Origin: an uncultured Treponema sp.
GTDB taxonomy: Bacteria; Spirochaetota; Spirochaetia; Treponematales; Treponemataceae
DNA length: 64,000 bases
Assembly (NCBI GenBank): GCA_900319625.1
Contig: ONPD01000004.1
Span: 62,001 to 126,000, forward strand
Reading direction: 5' to 3'
The notes under the pieces were generated by a model. It was not told the origin of the DNA. It ran no database searches and saw only the letters and a list, made by a program, of their open reading frames with translations. The translations under genes were made by a program, and so were the position numbers. Below, in pieces: positions 1-7,303 of this stretch; within the stretch, counting starts at the first letter, position 1; every line of letters starts with the position of its first letter.

Positions 1-1
1 A

Positions 2-1324
2 AACAGCGTTTACTTTACAATCACAGGCGAAAATCCTGGAGACATCAAAAATCCTGAAATCCTTAAGGCTGTTGATGATATGCAGGAATACCTTGCAGAC
101 AAATACGACAACATCGGTAAAATCGTATCTTTCACAACTTTCATTAAACGTATCAACCAGGTTTGGTTTGCACCGGGAAGTTCAGTAGAACAGGCAGACA
201 CATCAGTAGCCGCAAGCGACACTTCTGACTTTGATTTTGATGCAGGCTTTGACTTTGGCGAAGATGACGGATTTGGATTTGATGACGAATTCAGCTTTGA
301 CGAAGAAGATTCTTCAGAAGCAGCACCTGCAACTCCGGTTGACTGGGTTGACCCTAACATCGAATACAACAAGCTTTTGAACGGTCAGGTAACAGTATTC
401 GATATGCTCAAGATTCTCAACGACGCCTATGTAGAAGCCGGTGGTGAAAAAGCTCACTTTGCAGAAATCCTTGACGTACTTGAACGCAAATACAACTTTG
501 ACGGAAAAGCTTACTACGAAGTTCCTTATGATCCTGCCAAATACCCGGTTGTAAGCCGCGAAGACCTTGCAGGCGTTGTAAACGGTTATCTTACCCTTCT
601 TTCAGGATCTCTTGACCGCTTCCTTGACAGCGACTTGAATCCAAAAGTAATGCGCGTAACCTGTCAGCTGAGAAACTTCTCTACAATCGACACAGGTAAA
701 ATCATCAACGATGCAAAAGCCTTTGCCGCAGAGCACTTCCCAGCCGGCTACACAATCGAAGCAACTGGTTCAGGAGAAATGGAATACACAATGACAAACC
801 TTGTAGTTTCAAGCCAGATTTCTTCTCTCTTGATTTCACTTTTGTCTGTATTCATCATCATCACAATTTCATTCGGATCAGTATGGGCAGGACTTTTGGG
901 AACAGTTCCACTGGCCTTCACAATCCTTTTGAACTACATGATTATGGGATTTGCCGGAATCAACCTTGACCTTGTAACATCTATCATCGCATCTGTAGCG
1001 GTCGGTGTAGGTATCGACTACACAATCCACTTCCTTTCAACATACAAACAGGAACGTGCCCTTACAGATGACCTTGAAGCCGTTACAAAGACAACCTTCC
1101 TTAAGAGCGGACACGGAATTATCACAAACGCTCTTGCCGTAGGACTTGGATTTATGGTTCTCTGCTGCTCAAAATTCCTTGTACTCCGCTACATCGGTAT
1201 TCTGGTAGCAATCGTAATGTTCAGCTCATCAATGCTTGCCATGACAATCATTCCTGGTATTTTGAACATTTTTGATCCAAAGTTTATTAGGCCAGCCGAT
1301 AATCGAAAATCCGTTAAAAAATGA
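2..1324 (+). CDS. RND/MMPL-family exporter, C-terminal part (5' end outside window)
   Basis: The frame is already open at base 2, so the apparent ATG at 80 is internal and the gene starts upstream of the window. About 440 residues are visible. The C-terminal half holds a run of hydrophobic helices (about nt 800-1290) with the GVGVGIDYTIHF signature of RND/MMPL transporters in the fourth TM helix (about nt 1000-1030). Such proteins move lipids or hydrophobic compounds across the inner membrane using the proton gradient. The periplasmic part carries an acidic Asp/Phe/Gly tract (nt 224-330) that is unusual for the family and resembles the N-terminus of the beta-barrel two genes on. It leads an operon with a LolA-like protein and an outer-membrane barrel, so envelope lipid or lipoprotein export is the likely role. 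The substrate is unknown. Confidence 0.85.
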   Translation, partial: NSVYFTITGENPGDIKNPEILKAVDDMQEYLADKYDNIGKIVSFTTFIKRINQVWFAPGSSVEQADTSVAASDTSDFDFDAGFDFGEDDGFGFDDEFSFDEEDSSEAAPATPVDWVDPNIEYNKLLNGQVTVFDMLKILNDAYVEAGGEKAHFAEILDVLERKYNFDGKAYYEVPYDPAKYPVVSREDLAGVVNGYLTLLSGSLDRFLDSDLNPKVMRVTCQLRNFSTIDTGKIINDAKAFAAEHFPAGYTIEATGSGEMEYTMTNLVVSSQISSLLISLLSVFIIITISFGSVWAGLLGTVPLAFTILLNYMIMGFAGINLDLVTSIIASVAVGVGIDYTIHFLSTYKQERALTDDLEAVTKTTFLKSGHGIITNALAVGLGFMVLCCSKFLVLRYIGILVAIVMFSSSMLAMTIIPGILNIFDPKFIRPADNRKSVKK

Positions 1325-1383
1325 GCCGAAAGGGTCATTTTAGGATTATCGAGAAAACGGCTCAGAGGCAGGCTATGCCTGCC
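1297..1383 (+). other. Intercistronic inverted repeats between exporter and LolA-like gene
   Basis: Three inverted repeats are packed here. CGATAATC (1297-1304) pairs with GATTATCG (1344-1351). GAGCCG (1323-1328) pairs with CGGCTC (1358-1363). GGCAGGC-TAT-GCCTGCC forms a perfect 7-bp hairpin at 1367-1383. No T-tract follows, so this is not a typical terminator. It could stabilise or process the operon mRNA. Confidence 0.45.
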
Positions 1384-1431
1384 GACCTTACTCTAACATT
1401 CAGTATTTTATATTTATAGGAGATTTATAAT

Positions 1432-2223
1432 ATGAAAAAGACACTTTTTGGCACATTCGCCGCACTTATGCTTCTTTCTTCAGCAGTATTCGCTGACGAA
1501 AAAGGTTACAAAATCATGAAAGACGTAGCAGATTTCAAAAAACCTGCTTTCTCACAGGCTCAGCTTTTTATTTCTTTGTACAGCAAATCTGGTGACAAAG
1601 AAGAAGAATGGGGAGCAATCGAATACGGCCGCGATGTAGACGGACTTGCTTCAGTTGTAATGGACTTCAAAACAGGTTCTAAAAAAGGAACACGCTTCCT
1701 TCAGATTGAAAACGAAGGCAACAAACCGGATGACAAATTCATCTATCTTCCGGAACTCAAATCATCACGCCGCGTAAACTCAAGCGAAGGTTCAAAATCA
1801 TTCCTTGGTACAGACGCAACCTACGATGATCTTTCTACCCGCGATGTAGAAGAAGACGAGCACACATATCTTAAAGATGAAACAAAGAACGGATATGACT
1901 GCTACAACATCAAGGAAGTTCCAAAGGATCCAAAATCAAGCCAGTACGCTTGGCGCCTTACATGGATTGACAAAAAGACAATGTACCCGATCTACACAGA
2001 AATGTACGACAAGAACGACGCTCTTGTAAAAACATTGACAGTAGAAAAGATTGAAAAACACGGTGACTACGATATCCCGATGACTAACACACTTGTAAAC
2101 GTAAAAACAGGTCACAAAACAGTTATGGATATCCGCAAGGTTCTCGTAGATAACGAAATCGGCGGCGGAAAAGGCCTCCCTGCTTCAATCTTCACTCAGA
2201 GCTTCTTAAATACCGGTAAATAA
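1432..2223 (+). CDS. Outer membrane lipoprotein-sorting (LolA-like) protein
   Basis: This is a 263-residue periplasmic protein. A signal peptide ends in AVFA (cleavage after about residue 21). The mature part matches the LolA-like family often encoded beside RND/MMPL exporters: it contains repeated beta-strand segments, an Arg-rich stretch around SSRRVNSS and a WRLTWIDKKTMYPIY-type strand. Members are thought to carry lipids or lipoproteins through the periplasm. The start is set by AGGAG eight bases upstream of the ATG. The gene sits between the exporter and a putative outer-membrane barrel, which fits an inner membrane to periplasm to outer membrane path. The family assignment is good; the cargo is unknown. 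Confidence 0.8.
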   Translation: MKKTLFGTFAALMLLSSAVFADEKGYKIMKDVADFKKPAFSQAQLFISLYSKSGDKEEEWGAIEYGRDVDGLASVVMDFKTGSKKGTRFLQIENEGNKPDDKFIYLPELKSSRRVNSSEGSKSFLGTDATYDDLSTRDVEEDEHTYLKDETKNGYDCYNIKEVPKDPKSSQYAWRLTWIDKKTMYPIYTEMYDKNDALVKTLTVEKIEKHGDYDIPMTNTLVNVKTGHKTVMDIRKVLVDNEIGGGKGLPASIFTQSFLNTGK

Positions 2224-2233
2224 CGTTTAAATA

Positions 2234-2274
2234 AGCATATGGGCACTAAAACACTTAGTGTCCATTTTTATGCT
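2234..2274 (+). other. Intercistronic hairpin (possible attenuator)
   Basis: GGGCACTAA (2241-2249) pairs with TTAGTGTCC (2255-2263), and an outer AGCATA/TATGCT pair (2234-2239, 2269-2274) encloses it. A short T5 follows the inner stem. It may partly terminate or protect the message between the LolA-like and barrel genes. Confidence 0.4.
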
Positions 2275-2303
2275 GAACAAGTAAATAACAAAAAGGACTT
2301 ATT

Positions 2304-3887
2304 ATGAAAATTTCAAAAATTCTAACATTTGCAGTTCTTTCTGCCCTTCTGGCAGGCAACCTTACCGCCCAGGATTTCGATGACTTCGGTTTCGATGATT
2401 TCGGCTCTGATTCATCATCATCTGGCGGCTCTTCTCTTCCTATTGAATTCAGCGGAGATTTGAAGCTTGACGTACGCGACTATGTCACAAACGGCGATGT
2501 AGACGGAATCGGTGACACAAAAATAACAGCAACACCATCTGCAAAGCTTGGCGTAAAATATGACGGCGGAAAAGCCGGCGCAGACCTCCAGCTAAAAATT
2601 GATGAAGACACAATCAAAAATCACCCGGTTGACGTAATCGATGAACTTACACTTTCAGCATACCTTGGAAACTTCACTCTTTCAGCAGGTAAAATGAAGG
2701 TAGTATGGGGAAAAGGCGACAAGCTTCACGTAATCGATAACTTCAACGCTGATGATTTGTCAGACTTTATCATTCCTGATTACCTTGACCGCCGTATCTC
2801 AACACCTATGATTCGCGGTGTTTACGCAGTTCCGCTCAACAGCCGCACTGTATCAAACGTTATGATTGAAGGCGTTTACACTCCAATTATGCCGGTTGAC
2901 CGCTTTGCATCAAAAGGCGTATGGAAGCCAACAAAGGTTGAAGCCCTTGAATCAAGCGTAAAAGAAAAAGCAACAGCATATCTTAAAACTGTAACAGAAG
3001 CAAAAGATACAGCTATGGCTGAAACAACACTTGCAGGTTATGCATACAAACTTAATCCTAGTGAAGCAACAGGGGCAGCATTACAGGCAGCAAAAGCAAA
3101 ACTCACAGCTTCTGAAACCGCCTACCTTATGGCACTCAACTCTTCCTCTTCCCTCGCAGATAACATCTACCCTGACACAAACAAATTCGAATATGGTCAG
3201 GGCGGTCTCCGCGTAACAGGAACAATCGGACAGGTTGACCTTGGCGTTAGCTACTACTACGGACACTACAAGCAGCCTTCCGTAAACGGCCTTCAGCTTA
3301 CAAACTATGTAAATGAATACCTTGCAAAGGGCTCAAGCGGAAACAAATTCCTCGCCTACGACCGCAAGCAGACTTTCGGCCTTGAATTCTCTACAATTCT
3401 CTGGAAGTTCAACCTTCGCGGAGAAGGCTGTTACAACCTCACAGACGACGTAGCCGGCGACGATCCTTGGGTACACAACAATTCTATCCAATGGCTGGGC
3501 GGCTTTGATATCGACCTTCCATTCTGGGATGCAAACCTCAACGTTCAGGAAACAGGAACTTACATCCTCAAGAACGACAAGATTGAAGACAGCATTTACA
3601 AAACACTTGATGTTGACTACGCTTCAACAGGCTACTCAAACAACAAGCTGGTAGTAAACTTCACAACATCTTTCCTCAACGGAAAGCTTGCTCCGGAAGT
3701 TACAGCCCTCTACGGCTTTGAGCACAAAGATTTAGTTGTAATGCCAAAAGTTACAATTAAACCTGCTTCAAGCTTCAAAATCATCGGTTCCGGACTTGCA
3801 ATGTGGACCGCAGATGAAGAAAAGAGTGAATTCGGAACCTGGCATAAGAACAGCTTTATCCAGCTGGGCGCCGAAGTTTCTTTCTAA
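2304..3887 (+). CDS. Putative outer-membrane beta-barrel protein of the RND/LolA operon
   Basis: This is a 527-residue exported protein with a signal peptide ending LTA (cleavage after about residue 22). The mature N-terminus is a low-complexity acidic tract with two copies of DDFG/FDDFG followed by a Ser/Gly linker (residues about 23-46). The rest has many alternating amphipathic strands and a terminal Phe (AEVSF), typical of outer-membrane barrels. Two-thirds of the way through the N-terminal half, about 60 residues rich in Ala, Glu and Lys look like an inserted helical hairpin (nt about 2940-3130). It resembles DUF1302-type barrels that accompany RND exporters, but this is a fold-level impression. 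The start is supported by AAGGAC upstream of the ATG. A terminator follows. Confidence 0.7.
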   Translation: MKISKILTFAVLSALLAGNLTAQDFDDFGFDDFGSDSSSSGGSSLPIEFSGDLKLDVRDYVTNGDVDGIGDTKITATPSAKLGVKYDGGKAGADLQLKIDEDTIKNHPVDVIDELTLSAYLGNFTLSAGKMKVVWGKGDKLHVIDNFNADDLSDFIIPDYLDRRISTPMIRGVYAVPLNSRTVSNVMIEGVYTPIMPVDRFASKGVWKPTKVEALESSVKEKATAYLKTVTEAKDTAMAETTLAGYAYKLNPSEATGAALQAAKAKLTASETAYLMALNSSSSLADNIYPDTNKFEYGQGGLRVTGTIGQVDLGVSYYYGHYKQPSVNGLQLTNYVNEYLAKGSSGNKFLAYDRKQTFGLEFSTILWKFNLRGEGCYNLTDDVAGDDPWVHNNSIQWLGGFDIDLPFWDANLNVQETGTYILKNDKIEDSIYKTLDVDYASTGYSNNKLVVNFTTSFLNGKLAPEVTALYGFEHKDLVVMPKVTIKPASSFKIIGSGLAMWTADEEKSEFGTWHKNSFIQLGAEVSF

Positions 3888-3908
3888 AATATAAGCTTTA
3901 TATTTATC

Positions 3909-3951
3909 AGCCGCAGACCGGTAATTTTCCGGTTTGCGGCTATTTTTTTTT
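3909..3951 (+). terminator. Rho-independent terminator of the envelope operon
   Basis: A 13-bp stem, AGCCGCAGACCGG with CCGGTTTGCGGCT (one G-U pair), and a 7-nt loop are followed by a run of nine Ts. It ends directly at the next promoter. Confidence 0.9.
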
Positions 3952-3952
3952 C

Positions 3953-3981
3953 TTGACAATACTATCAGTCTACATCATTAT
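3953..3981 (+). promoter_or_regulatory. Sigma-70-type promoter for the 4021 gene
   Basis: TTGACA (3953-3958), 17-bp spacer, CATTAT (3976-3981). The -35 overlaps the tail of the preceding terminator. The -10 is imperfect. Confidence 0.5.
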
Positions 3982-4020
3982 AAAAAGTAATTAATATTAT
4001 GTTATAAAAGGAGAAAAAAC

Positions 4021-4740
4021 ATGAAAAAATTATTAATTGCGGCAGGACTTCTGCTCGCTTCAACCTTCGCCTTTGCAAACATTGAGCTTGACGTAAATAT
4101 GTACGGAACTCTTGCAAAAGCAATGGCCACAGAAAACATTGACGAAGACTCAGCAGGAAAAAAATTAAAAACAGACATCACACAGCCATTTGCATTCGGT
4201 TTTGAAGACAATGTAACTTTCTACTTTGGACATAGAGAAAGCAAATTTGATGCCGGTTTAAGCCTTTTCCTCAACCTTGACTTTTTCAATAAGGCTGAAG
4301 TTAAAACAAACGGCAATACAACCTCATTTTCAGGTAATGGTATAAACCTTGGACTTGGAGTTGGACCTGCCTTCCGCATTACCTTTGCAAATCCATTCTC
4401 TCTCTTTATCCGCCCTACCTTAGGCTTCAACCTTTTTGTATTTGAAAGTGAAGATATTAAAATAGGAACAACTTCTGTCAAACGAACAATAGCAGAATTT
4501 GATTTATTCAGATTTGACGTAAATGTTGGCGGCCGTTCATGGCTTTTGAATGTTGACGGCTTCCACCTTGGTATTGATTATGGTGCTATCATCGGTCTTG
4601 GTGCCGGTTTTGGTGCTTACGGAACAAAAGGTTCTGGTTCAAGCTCAAGCGGTGACGGTTTTGGAGCAGGAACTGCTGACGTAAAGATTTACCTTGGCTG
4701 CTGTTTGAACTTCGGCGACCGCGGTTACGACAGAATGTAA
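4021..4740 (+). CDS. Exported protein, probable small outer-membrane beta-barrel
   Basis: This 239-residue protein has a signal peptide ending AFA (cleavage after about residue 19). The mature part is glycine-rich with many alternating hydrophobic strands (GLGVGPAFRITFANPF, FIRPTLGFNLFVF, HLGIDYGAIIGLGAGFG), as in small porin-like or surface barrel proteins. It lacks the classic terminal Phe. A Gly/Ser loop near residues 200-215 is low-complexity. The start is set by a strong AAAGGAG. It is monocistronic, with its own promoter and a terminator. No named family was recognised. Confidence 0.55.
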   Translation: MKKLLIAAGLLLASTFAFANIELDVNMYGTLAKAMATENIDEDSAGKKLKTDITQPFAFGFEDNVTFYFGHRESKFDAGLSLFLNLDFFNKAEVKTNGNTTSFSGNGINLGLGVGPAFRITFANPFSLFIRPTLGFNLFVFESEDIKIGTTSVKRTIAEFDLFRFDVNVGGRSWLLNVDGFHLGIDYGAIIGLGAGFGAYGTKGSGSSSSGDGFGAGTADVKIYLGCCLNFGDRGYDRM

Positions 4741-4772
4741 GCAAAGGCATATTTTATAGCTGATTTTTAACG

Positions 4773-4807
4773 GGCTGTCTTTTTTTTTTAAGGACAGCCT
4801 TTTTTTT
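4773..4807 (+). terminator. Rho-independent terminator
   Basis: GGCTGTC (4773-4779) pairs with GACAGCC (4793-4799) across a T-rich loop and is followed by eight Ts. Confidence 0.85.
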
Positions 4808-4824
4808 GAAAAATATAATTTTTT

Positions 4825-4853
4825 TTGCCCTTTTTAAAAGTTCATCGTATAAT
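4825..4853 (+). promoter_or_regulatory. Sigma-70-type promoter for the 4936 lipoprotein
   Basis: TTGCCC (4825-4830), 17-bp spacer, perfect TATAAT (4848-4853). The predicted leader is about 75 nt. Confidence 0.7.
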
Positions 4854-4935
4854 ATAACGTAATAATTACTGGCAAGAAGAAAAGAAGAACCACAATTATT
4901 GCAGCAGCAAATCATATTAATCAGGAGCAAACAGG

Positions 4936-5409
4936 ATGAAAAAAATCAATTTTATTATTAGTTCAGTGATTGCATCACTTGTGTTAGGCTGTGGATTTTT
5001 TCTCTCCTGCAGCACAGGAGAGGATAATTCGGAATCAATCCGTGCTTATGAAGAAGCTGCAAAAAGAGAAAGAGAAGCTGCGGAGTTTGCAAAACTTCAA
5101 AATATCGGAGTTTTAACTACAGGAACAGGAAGCAATGGTACTATTGCAGAAAGAGACAGCGGTACAGAAGGAGGTATTCCAAGAAAATATTCTGACAACA
5201 CAAAAAAATATGCGGTCATTTATTTTGAGGCAATACCTGAGGCTGGATATAAATTTAATTTTGTCGGTCTGAAGGTATCAACAGAGCCCTCTTCAACCGA
5301 AGTACAAACAGAACTTTATCAGGCAAAGGAAAATTTCTTTTCCGTCACAGTTCCTATTGAAACAACAAAAGTAATCATTGACCACAGCCAAGCATTTGTG
5401 ACTAAATAA
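4936..5409 (+). CDS. Putative lipoprotein of unknown function
   Basis: This 157-residue protein has a type II signal sequence. The hydrophobic stretch contains two possible lipidation cysteines, C19 (LVLGC) and C25 (FFLSC); C25, followed by STGED, fits the loose spirochete lipobox better. A short Glu/Ala/Arg helix (EEAAKREREAAEFAKLQ) precedes a small beta-rich domain of about 100 residues with no family recognised. It is monocistronic with its own promoter and an AGGAG start signal. It is probably anchored in the inner or outer membrane facing the periplasm. Confidence 0.6.
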   Translation: MKKINFIISSVIASLVLGCGFFLSCSTGEDNSESIRAYEEAAKREREAAEFAKLQNIGVLTTGTGSNGTIAERDSGTEGGIPRKYSDNTKKYAVIYFEAIPEAGYKFNFVGLKVSTEPSSTEVQTELYQAKENFFSVTVPIETTKVIIDHSQAFVTK

Positions 5410-5455
5410 TGTTATATTTATTTTTCTTTGCGGCCTATTATCCCAGATTTCTGAC

Positions 5456-5493
5456 TTTCAAGACTTGCCGATAGATTTCGGTAAGTCTTGAAA
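5456..5493 (+). other. Long 16-bp hairpin upstream of glgC
   Basis: TTTCAAGACTTGCCGA (5456-5471) pairs with TCGGTAAGTCTTGAAA (5478-5493) with one G-U pair and a 6-nt loop. There is no T-tract, so it is either a weak terminator for the lipoprotein gene or a regulatory structure. It ends about 38 bp before the glgC -35. Confidence 0.55.
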
Positions 5494-5530
5494 CAGTTAA
5501 CAAAATCAGGTTTATTGTAAACGAAATTCT

Positions 5531-5559
5531 TTGCCTTTTGGGAAATTCAGTCGTATAAT
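5531..5559 (+). promoter_or_regulatory. Sigma-70-type promoter of glgC
   Basis: TTGCCT (5531-5536), 17-bp spacer, TATAAT (5554-5559). It lies inside the longest open frame and so argues for the downstream ATG at 5609. Confidence 0.7.
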
Positions 5560-5608
5560 AAAATTATTAACAAATCGAAAAAAAACGTACACATTTAAGG
5601 AGACTTCT

Positions 5609-6910
5609 ATGGCTGAAACTTACACAGAGCCACGCGTACTGGCTATAATTCTGGGTGGCGGAAAAGGAACCCGTCTTTACCCTCTTACAAAGGAACGCTC
5701 AAAACCGGCTGTTTCTTTCGGCGGTAAATACCGCATCGTTGATATCCCAATTTCTAACTGTATCAACTCTGGTTACAAGAAGATTTACCTTCTTACCCAG
5801 TTCAATTCAGCCTCGCTGCACTTACACATTTCAAATTCCTACAATTTTGACCGCTTTTCTAACGGTTTCGTAGAGATTCTTGCCGCAGAGCAGACTCTTG
5901 AACACTCAGGCTGGTATGAAGGAACTGCAGACGCCGTTCGCAAAAACTTCATCCACTTTAAGACACAGAAGCCTACCCACTACATCATCCTTTCCGGTGA
6001 CCAGCTTTACAAGATGGATTTGAAGGCATTTATGGATGCCCATATTAAATCCGGTGCAAACATCACAATCGCAGCCACAGCCGTAAACCGCAAGGATGCT
6101 ACTGGCTTTGGTATCATGAAGATTGACAGTGAAAACAATATCAAGGAATTCATGGAAAAACCAAAGGCCGATTTGAACATCGATGCATGGAAGATTCCAA
6201 AAGAAGCCCGCGATCCAGGACTCCCGGAAGAAAAAGAATACCTTGCTTCTATGGGTATCTACATTTTTGATGCTCAGACAATGGAAGATATGCTGGGCGG
6301 CGAAAACGAGCGCTACACTGACTTCGGTAAGGAGATTATTCCTCTTGCAATCGGCAAGAAAAAGATCTGCTCTTACACCTTCGACGGCTACTGGGAAGAC
6401 ATCGGAACTATCCGCAGCTTCTATGATGCAAACATTGAGCTTACATCTGACCAGCCTCGCTTCAACTTCTACAGTGAAGTAAAGCCAATTTATACACACC
6501 CGCGCAATCTTCCGCCTTCAAAAATCAACAAGGCAGAAATTGACCACACCCTTACATCAGAAGGATGCATTATTTCAAACAGCAGCCTCAAAAACAGCGT
6601 AATCGGTGTACGTTCTGTTATCAATGAAGGCTGTGAGCTTGACGGCGTAATCATGATGGGTGCCGACTATTACGATACTCATGAAGAAAAAGCCGCTTAC
6701 AGAAAGGCAAAAACACCTCTTACAGGAATCGGTAAAAACTGTAAGATTGCAAAAACCATCATCGATAAGAATGCAAAAATCGGTGACAACTGTAAAATCG
6801 GTGTTTCAGGCAAGAAATACGAAGATGGTGACCACGGAAGCTTCTACAGCGCAGACGGAATTATCGTAATCCGTAAGGGCGCTGTAATTCCAAGCGGTAC
6901 AGAAATCTAA
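5609..6910 (+). CDS. glgC: Glucose-1-phosphate adenylyltransferase (ADP-glucose synthase)
   Basis: The protein makes ADP-glucose from glucose-1-phosphate and ATP for glycogen synthesis in the cytoplasm. The 433-residue form carries the GGGKGTRLYPLT nucleotide-binding loop at residues 16-27, SKPAVSFGGKYRIVD, the SGDQLYKMD metal-binding segment, and a C-terminal left-handed beta-helix of hexapeptide repeats typical of GlgC. The frame opens 26 codons earlier, but the promoter lies inside that extension and AAGGAGA sits just before the ATG at 5609, so that start is chosen. It is monocistronic with a terminator. Length is normal for bacterial GlgC. Confidence 0.96.
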   Translation: MAETYTEPRVLAIILGGGKGTRLYPLTKERSKPAVSFGGKYRIVDIPISNCINSGYKKIYLLTQFNSASLHLHISNSYNFDRFSNGFVEILAAEQTLEHSGWYEGTADAVRKNFIHFKTQKPTHYIILSGDQLYKMDLKAFMDAHIKSGANITIAATAVNRKDATGFGIMKIDSENNIKEFMEKPKADLNIDAWKIPKEARDPGLPEEKEYLASMGIYIFDAQTMEDMLGGENERYTDFGKEIIPLAIGKKKICSYTFDGYWEDIGTIRSFYDANIELTSDQPRFNFYSEVKPIYTHPRNLPPSKINKAEIDHTLTSEGCIISNSSLKNSVIGVRSVINEGCELDGVIMMGADYYDTHEEKAAYRKAKTPLTGIGKNCKIAKTIIDKNAKIGDNCKIGVSGKKYEDGDHGSFYSADGIIVIRKGAVIPSGTEI

Positions 6911-6941
6911 AAGCTGATAAATCATCAATGAATGAAAAGAA

Positions 6942-6973
6942 AGCGGTAGCTTACGGGCTATCGCTTTTTTTTA
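6942..6973 (+). terminator. Rho-independent terminator of glgC
   Basis: AGCGGTAGC pairs with GCTATCGCT (one G-U) across a 6-nt loop and is followed by eight Ts. Confidence 0.85.
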
Positions 6974-6977
6974 TTTT

Positions 6978-7071
6978 GACACGGATGAACGCAGATGAGC
7001 ACGGATGGGACACGGATATTATATATATTTTATATCCGTGAAAATCCGTGTGTATCCGTGCTATCCGTGTC
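6978..7071. repeat. Palindromic cluster of CACGGAT / ATCCGTG repeats
   Basis: Three CACGGAT copies (6980-6986, 7000-7006, 7011-7017) face four ATCCGTG copies (7034-7040, 7044-7050, 7054-7060, 7063-7069) around an AT-only centre (about 7018-7033). The ends GACACGGAT and ATCCGTGTC are complementary, so the whole 94-bp block can fold into one long imperfect hairpin. It lies just after the glgC terminator and is non-coding. Confidence 0.8.
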
Positions 7072-7074
7072 TAA

Positions 7075-7222
7075 AAACCTTTTTATGCATATTTATGCAA
7101 TTTTTATGCATAAATTAACCAAAACTACTATACAAGACTTTAAAACTGTCTACTTTATACAATTTTATACACTTATAGCTTGTATTAATTTTTGCACACA
7201 TTACCTATTAGTGCTTGCAGGC
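7075..7222. other. AT-rich non-coding spacer with short repeats
   Basis: No gene is seen. TTTATGCA occurs three times between 7083 and 7110. ACAATTTTATACACTTATA at 7159-7177 recurs, with two extra Ts, at 7272-7292. The 81-codon frame over 6995-7240 has no start signal and a non-protein-like composition. Confidence 0.5.
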
Positions 7223-7272
7223 AAAAAAAATACTGTATGATATATTATTCAAGTCTTGTATATCATACAGTA
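7223..7272 (-). terminator. Terminator of the murG to ntrC-like run
   Basis: A perfect 14-bp inverted repeat, TACTGTATGATATA (7231-7244) with TATATCATACAGTA (7259-7272), is followed on the minus strand by eight Ts (A-run 7223-7230). The stem is AT-rich but long. It can also act on the + strand, where Ts follow the other arm. Confidence 0.7.
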
Positions 7273-7303
7273 CAATTTTTTATACACTTATAATTTTCTG
7301 CTT

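Noticed and set aside
5531..5608. 26-codon N-terminal extension of GlgC
   Set aside because: The promoter (5531-5559) lies inside it and the ribosome site AAGGAGA precedes the ATG at 5609.
6978..7071. CRISPR array
   Set aside because: Repeats are 7 bp, in both orientations, with 3-13 bp between them; no cas genes are seen.
6995..7240. 81-codon frame after glgC
   Set aside because: It runs through the CACGGAT palindrome and AT-rich repeats, has no ribosome site and an odd composition.
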